Assembly: GCF_002797535.1 (NCBI RefSeq) | Contig: NZ_PGFD01000001.1 | Location: 124,001-188,000, forward strand | Direction of reading: 5' to 3' | DNA from: Chryseobacterium geocarposphaerae | GTDB taxonomy: Bacteria; Bacteroidota; Bacteroidia; Flavobacteriales; Weeksellaceae | Length of the DNA: 64,000 nt | Shown here: positions 61,179 to 64,000 of the stretch, one piece after another | How the letters are laid out: the number at the start of each line of letters is the position of its first letter | Position numbering within the stretch: position 1 is the stretch's first letter | Notes under the pieces: model-generated | What the model was told of the DNA's origin: nothing | What the model saw: the letters and a program-made list of their open reading frames with translations, nothing else | Databases searched by the model: none | Program-made: the position numbers and the translations under genes

Positions 61179-61214
61179 CAGTCTTATTTCTCAGGGAATA
61201 AGACTGCTTTTTTT
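61179..61214. terminator. Bidirectional terminator before trpA
   Basis: CAGTCTTATT (61179-61188) and AATAAGACTG (61197-61206) form a perfect 10-bp stem, with a T-run that overlaps the trpA stop. Confidence 0.8.
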
Positions 61215-61948
61215 TAGTTCTTTATATTTTTGATGAAGCTCTGCGCTTTGTCTTTCCAATGTTGATTTTCTAAAAGGATTTTCACAAAAGCTGTTCCGAT
61301 GATTCCTCCGTCTGCTTTTTCGGTTACGCTTTCAAAATCTTTTTTTGATTTAATTCCAAAACCGATCATGACAGGATTTTTTAAGGGGAGAGAAGCCAGT
61401 CGCGAAAGATATTCTTCATTACTCAAAACGGTATTTTCATTTCCGGTGGTTGAGGAAGAGCTTACGGCATATAAAAATCCGGAACTTAAAGAATCCAGAT
61501 AGAGAATTCTTTCGTCTGAAGTTTCCGGGGTCACCAGAAATGTGAAATTGAGATGGTGTCTTTCTAAAATTTCTTGATAATTTTTCTCAAATTCAATAGG
61601 AGGCAAGTCAGGAATAATTAGCCCTGAAACTCCACTTTCAGAACATTCTCTACAGAAGTTTTCAAATCCAAAACTTAAAGCCGGATTGATATAACCCATT
61701 AAAATAATCGGAATTTTTATTTCGTCTTTAATGGATTTTAATTGAGAAAATAATTTTTCAATATTCATTCCGTTTTTCAACGCCAGTTCATGAGCCTGAG
61801 AAATGATCGGCCCATCTGCAACAGGATCTGAATAAGGCATTCCGATTTCGATCATATCTGCTCCGGAATCCTGAATAGTTTTTATAATATCAGCAGTGTC
61901 TTCCAATTGTGGAATGCCTGCGGTAAAGTATATATTTAGTTTTTTCAT
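61214..61948 (-). CDS. trpA: Tryptophan synthase alpha subunit
   Basis: Cleaves indole-3-glycerol phosphate to indole, which passes through a tunnel to TrpB. A 244-residue TIM barrel with the catalytic Glu34 in DMIEIGMPYSDPVADGP and Asp45. GVSGLIIPDLPPIEFEKN and the phosphate-binding region at GFGIKSKKDFESVTEKADGG are present. It lies downstream of trpB with 68 bases of repetitive sequence between. Order on the minus strand is trpF, GNAT gene, trpB, trpA. Confidence 0.95.
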   Translation of the reverse strand: MKKLNIYFTAGIPQLEDTADIIKTIQDSGADMIEIGMPYSDPVADGPIISQAHELALKNGMNIEKLFSQLKSIKDEIKIPIILMGYINPALSFGFENFCRECSESGVSGLIIPDLPPIEFEKNYQEILERHHLNFTFLVTPETSDERILYLDSLSSGFLYAVSSSSTTGNENTVLSNEEYLSRLASLPLKNPVMIGFGIKSKKDFESVTEKADGGIIGTAFVKILLENQHWKDKAQSFIKNIKN

Positions 61949-61953
61949 TTTTT

Positions 61954-61995
61954 AGAAGTTAGAGGTTAGAAGTTAGAAGTCAGCAGTGAGAAGAA
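61954..61995 (-). repeat. Short direct repeats between trpB and trpA
   Basis: The 68-base space holds degenerate tandem copies of TTAGAAG/TTAGAGG (TTAGAAGTTAGAGGTTAGAA and similar). They carry no gene or terminator. Confidence 0.6.
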
Positions 61996-62016
61996 TGAAT
62001 ATTGGTTTAAGGTTAT

Positions 62017-63201
62017 TTACCTTTTCATTTGCTTTAAATACGTTTCCATATCTTTATCGCCTCGACCACTCAAACAAACCACAACAACATCATTTTCTTT
62101 AAACTGTTTTTTATCTAAAACAGCCAATGCGTGAGCGCTTTCCAGTGCGGGAATAATACCTTCCAGTTTTGTCAGTTCAAATGCAGATTGTAAGGCTTCA
62201 TCATCATTAATACTAAAAAACTCGGCTCTTTTTTCTTTAAATAAATTGGCGTGAAAAGGCCCGATTCCGGGATAATCCAAACCTGCTGAAATAGAGTGGG
62301 GTTCGATGACTTGGCCATCTTCTGTCTGCATCACCAAGCTTTTACTGCCGTGTAAAACACCCAAAGTCCCTAAAAAAGTTGTTGCTGCTGATTTTCCTGA
62401 ATCTACACCAAAACCTCCAGCTTCTGCTGCAATGATTTTTACACTTTCTTCCTCTACAAAATGATAGAAAGTCCCTGCTGCATTACTTCCGCCACCCACG
62501 CAGGCAATGATATAATTAGGATTTTGTCTTCCTGTCTGTTCAAAAAGCTGTTCTTTAATTTCTTTTGAAATAATACTCTGAAAACGGGCAACCAGATCGG
62601 GAAAAGGGTGTGGACCGACCACGCTTCCAATCACATAATGTGTTGTTGACGGATTATTGATCCAGTCTCTTAAAGCTTCATTTACAGCATCTTTTAATGT
62701 TTTTGAACCTGAAGTTGCGGCTATTACTTCCGCTCCCAGCATTTTCATTCTTGCCACATTCGGGGCTTGTCTCTGAATGTCGATTTCTCCCATATAAACA
62801 ATACATTCAAGGCCTAACAAAGCACAGGCTGTAGCAGTAGCCACTCCATGTTGCCCGGCTCCGGTTTCCGCAATGATTCTGTTTTTACCCAGACGTTTTG
62901 CCAGTAAAACCTGTCCCAAGGCGTTATTGATCTTGTGAGCTCCGGTGTGATTCAGATCTTCTCTTTTTAAGTAGATCTGAGTATGGTATTTCTGACTTAA
63001 ATTTTTAGCGAAATATAAAGGAGTAGCCCGCCCGACATAGTTTTTTAATAAATCCTGATATTCCTTTTGAAAATCTTCCGATTCAATGATTTTAAGATAG
63101 TTTTTCTGTAATTCTTCCACATTAGGATAAAGCATTTCCGGGATGAAAGCTCCGCCAAATTCTCCATAATATCCGTTTTCATCGGGGTTTTTATAATTCA
63201 T
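62017..63201 (-). CDS. trpB: Tryptophan synthase beta subunit
   Basis: Condenses indole with serine to tryptophan using PLP. A 394-residue protein with the PLP lysine Lys90 in [15 protein letters not shown], the phosphate-binding GGGSNAAG and [17 protein letters not shown]. The length is normal. It is preceded by a GNAT acetyltransferase-like gene whose stop is 4 bases from its start, so the two are likely coupled. Confidence 0.95.
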   Translation of the reverse strand: MNYKNPDENGYYGEFGGAFIPEMLYPNVEELQKNYLKIIESEDFQKEYQDLLKNYVGRATPLYFAKNLSQKYHTQIYLKREDLNHTGAHKINNALGQVLLAKRLGKNRIIAETGAGQHGVATATACALLGLECIVYMGEIDIQRQAPNVARMKMLGAEVIAATSGSKTLKDAVNEALRDWINNPSTTHYVIGSVVGPHPFPDLVARFQSIISKEIKEQLFEQTGRQNPNYIIACVGGGSNAAGTFYHFVEEESVKIIAAEAGGFGVDSGKSAATTFLGTLGVLHGSKSLVMQTEDGQVIEPHSISAGLDYPGIGPFHANLFKEKRAEFFSINDDEALQSAFELTKLEGIIPALESAHALAVLDKKQFKENDVVVVCLSGRGDKDMETYLKQMKR

Positions 63202-63205
63202 TTCT

Positions 63206-63751
63206 TTATTCTTTAGTGATTAAATAAGCATTATTCTTATCGCTCAGCTGGCTGAGCTGTTCTTTTCTTTTTGCTGAAACATTAAAAATCAAAATATCAT
63301 CGTCTTCCGAATTTATCCATTCAGTTCCTATATTTTCTTTTATTGTTTTGGCCTTATCATATAATATTTCAACATTACATTTTTCATAAAACGGACGAAG
63401 TTCCTGATGACAAAACCCAATAGTCTCTATATTATTGCTGACCACATAGTCCCTGAAATACTCAACAAGCTTAGCTCCATATCCTTTTTTCTTCTGAGCT
63501 GCGACAAGCCCGACAGCTTCTGCAAATGGCAGCTGTGTTCCTGAAATTTCCAATACGAAATCGTAATTAACACGAATGAGAGACAGGATATTTTTATCAG
63601 CATCCAAGAGAAAGTGAAATGCTGAATTTTTGAAAAATGTGCGAAAATAATCAGATTTCATTGAGTTCCAGGATGAAATATCCCAGAGCTGAAGAATATG
63701 CTCAATTTCCGTTTCAGTTAATTCAGTGATCTGTTTTACTTCATATTTCAT
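63206..63751 (-). CDS. GNAT family N-acetyltransferase within the trp operon
   Basis: A 181-residue protein with a GNAT fold. The acetyl-CoA motif A region is [20 protein letters not shown], followed by [20 protein letters not shown]. The C-terminal part, with [18 protein letters not shown], is unusual. It lies between trpF and trpB with 4 bases to trpB, so it is transcribed with the tryptophan genes. Why such an enzyme sits in the trp operon is unknown; substrate unassigned. Confidence 0.8.
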   Translation of the reverse strand: MKYEVKQITELTETEIEHILQLWDISSWNSMKSDYFRTFFKNSAFHFLLDADKNILSLIRVNYDFVLEISGTQLPFAEAVGLVAAQKKKGYGAKLVEYFRDYVVSNNIETIGFCHQELRPFYEKCNVEILYDKAKTIKENIGTEWINSEDDDILIFNVSAKRKEQLSQLSDKNNAYLITKE

Positions 63752-63809
63752 ATTAGTAAATATTTTTTGCTTTTTGGTATGTTTTTATTAACTCCTGTTT
63801 AGGAATTCT

Positions 63810-64000
63810 TTATGTTAAGGAAGATATAAATCTTTGTATTTTGCTGATGTCTTTATTGCCAGGTTCTGTTTCAAACTTTGAATTGATGTCCAGAGCAAAT
63901 GGTTTCTGCTTAAGATGCTTAATGTTTTCTATGTTGTCTTCTGAAATACCACCGCTCAGCAAATAGGGAAGTGGGATTTCCACTGTGTTTAAAATATTCC
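63810..64000 (-). CDS. trpF: Phosphoribosylanthranilate isomerase (partial)
   Basis: The last 63 residues of TrpF, with the start beyond the right edge of the window. The readable C-terminus is PLPYLLSGGISEDNIENI, then FALDINSKFETEPGNKDI and the stop. LSGGIS and DINSKFE are typical of the TrpF phosphate-binding end and final loop. It is 58 bases upstream of the GNAT gene and in the same direction, so it belongs to the trp operon. Confidence 0.9.
   Translation of the reverse strand, partial: NILNTVEIPLPYLLSGGISEDNIENIKHLKQKPFALDINSKFETEPGNKDISKIQRFISSLT

Noticed and set aside
61954..61995. Short TTAGAAG repeats as a CRISPR-like array
   Set aside because: Units are 7 bases, degenerate and contiguous, without spacers; they are low-complexity filler.

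Overview
The window reads as chromosomal DNA of a low-GC, gliding-type Bacteroidetes, most likely Chryseobacterium or a close relative (Weeksellaceae, Flavobacteriales). The signs are gldF and gldG, two proteins with type IX secretion (T9SS) C-terminal sorting domains, a glycosylasparaginase of the Elizabethkingia meningoseptica type, TonB/HmuY-type heme uptake, and many promoters with the Bacteroidetes -7 box TAnnTTTG. Ribosome-binding sites are mostly absent, as is normal in this phylum. The genus assignment is inference. No rRNA, tRNA, insertion sequence, prophage or CRISPR array was seen.

Layout. 1-5.6 kb: truncated ABC exporter gene, CoA-transferase subunit B, two secreted proteins, GH20 hexosaminidase. 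5.6-10.3 kb: a reactive-sulfur cluster (Crp/Fnr regulator, TauE/SafE exporter, CstB-like persulfide dioxygenase-rhodanese, methyltransferase, two YeeE/YedE proteins), with a repeated operator at fixed distance from two -7 boxes. 10.4-29.6 kb: mostly housekeeping and envelope genes (glycosylasparaginase, cutC, beta-mannosidase, AEC transporter, priA, PBP4-type dacB, M1 peptidase, JmjC-like cupin, kbl, HemJ/CopD-like protein, gldFG). 29.6-37.1 kb: accessory region with a DUF5343 plus Swt1-type HEPN pair, AraC and Crp/Fnr regulators with short-chain dehydrogenases, small AT-rich orphan genes, a zinc-ribbon gene broken by an in-frame TAG, and intergenic repeats. 37.2-41.6 kb: assimilatory sulfate reduction (Rrf2 regulator, cysH, cysD, cysN, TauE-like permease). 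42.0-51.1 kb: an iron/heme locus (T9SS protein divergent from TonB receptor, HmuY, HmuTUV, methyltransferase, HmuS). 51.4-53.1 kb: ChaN and an exported peptide-deformylase-like protein. 53-57.8 kb: secreted orphans, the OhrR/Ohr/nitroreductase peroxide operon, a serine hydrolase. 57.9-64 kb: SDR, lipB, Crp/Fnr with a divergent epimerase, and trpA-trpB-GNAT-trpF.

The most notable signals are: (a) a Fur-like divergent promoter pairing a T9SS protein made of two adhesin-like repeats with the heme operon, suggesting an undescribed secreted heme or haemoprotein acquisition factor; (b) the DUF5343-HEPN pair, a candidate defence or toxin-antitoxin module; (c) three families of inferred operators next to the regulators that probably read them; (d) an exported deformylase-like protein with Asp in place of the metal-binding Cys; and (e) at least five copies of an imperfect palindromic intergenic repeat. 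All operator assignments come from reading the sequence and were not computed.
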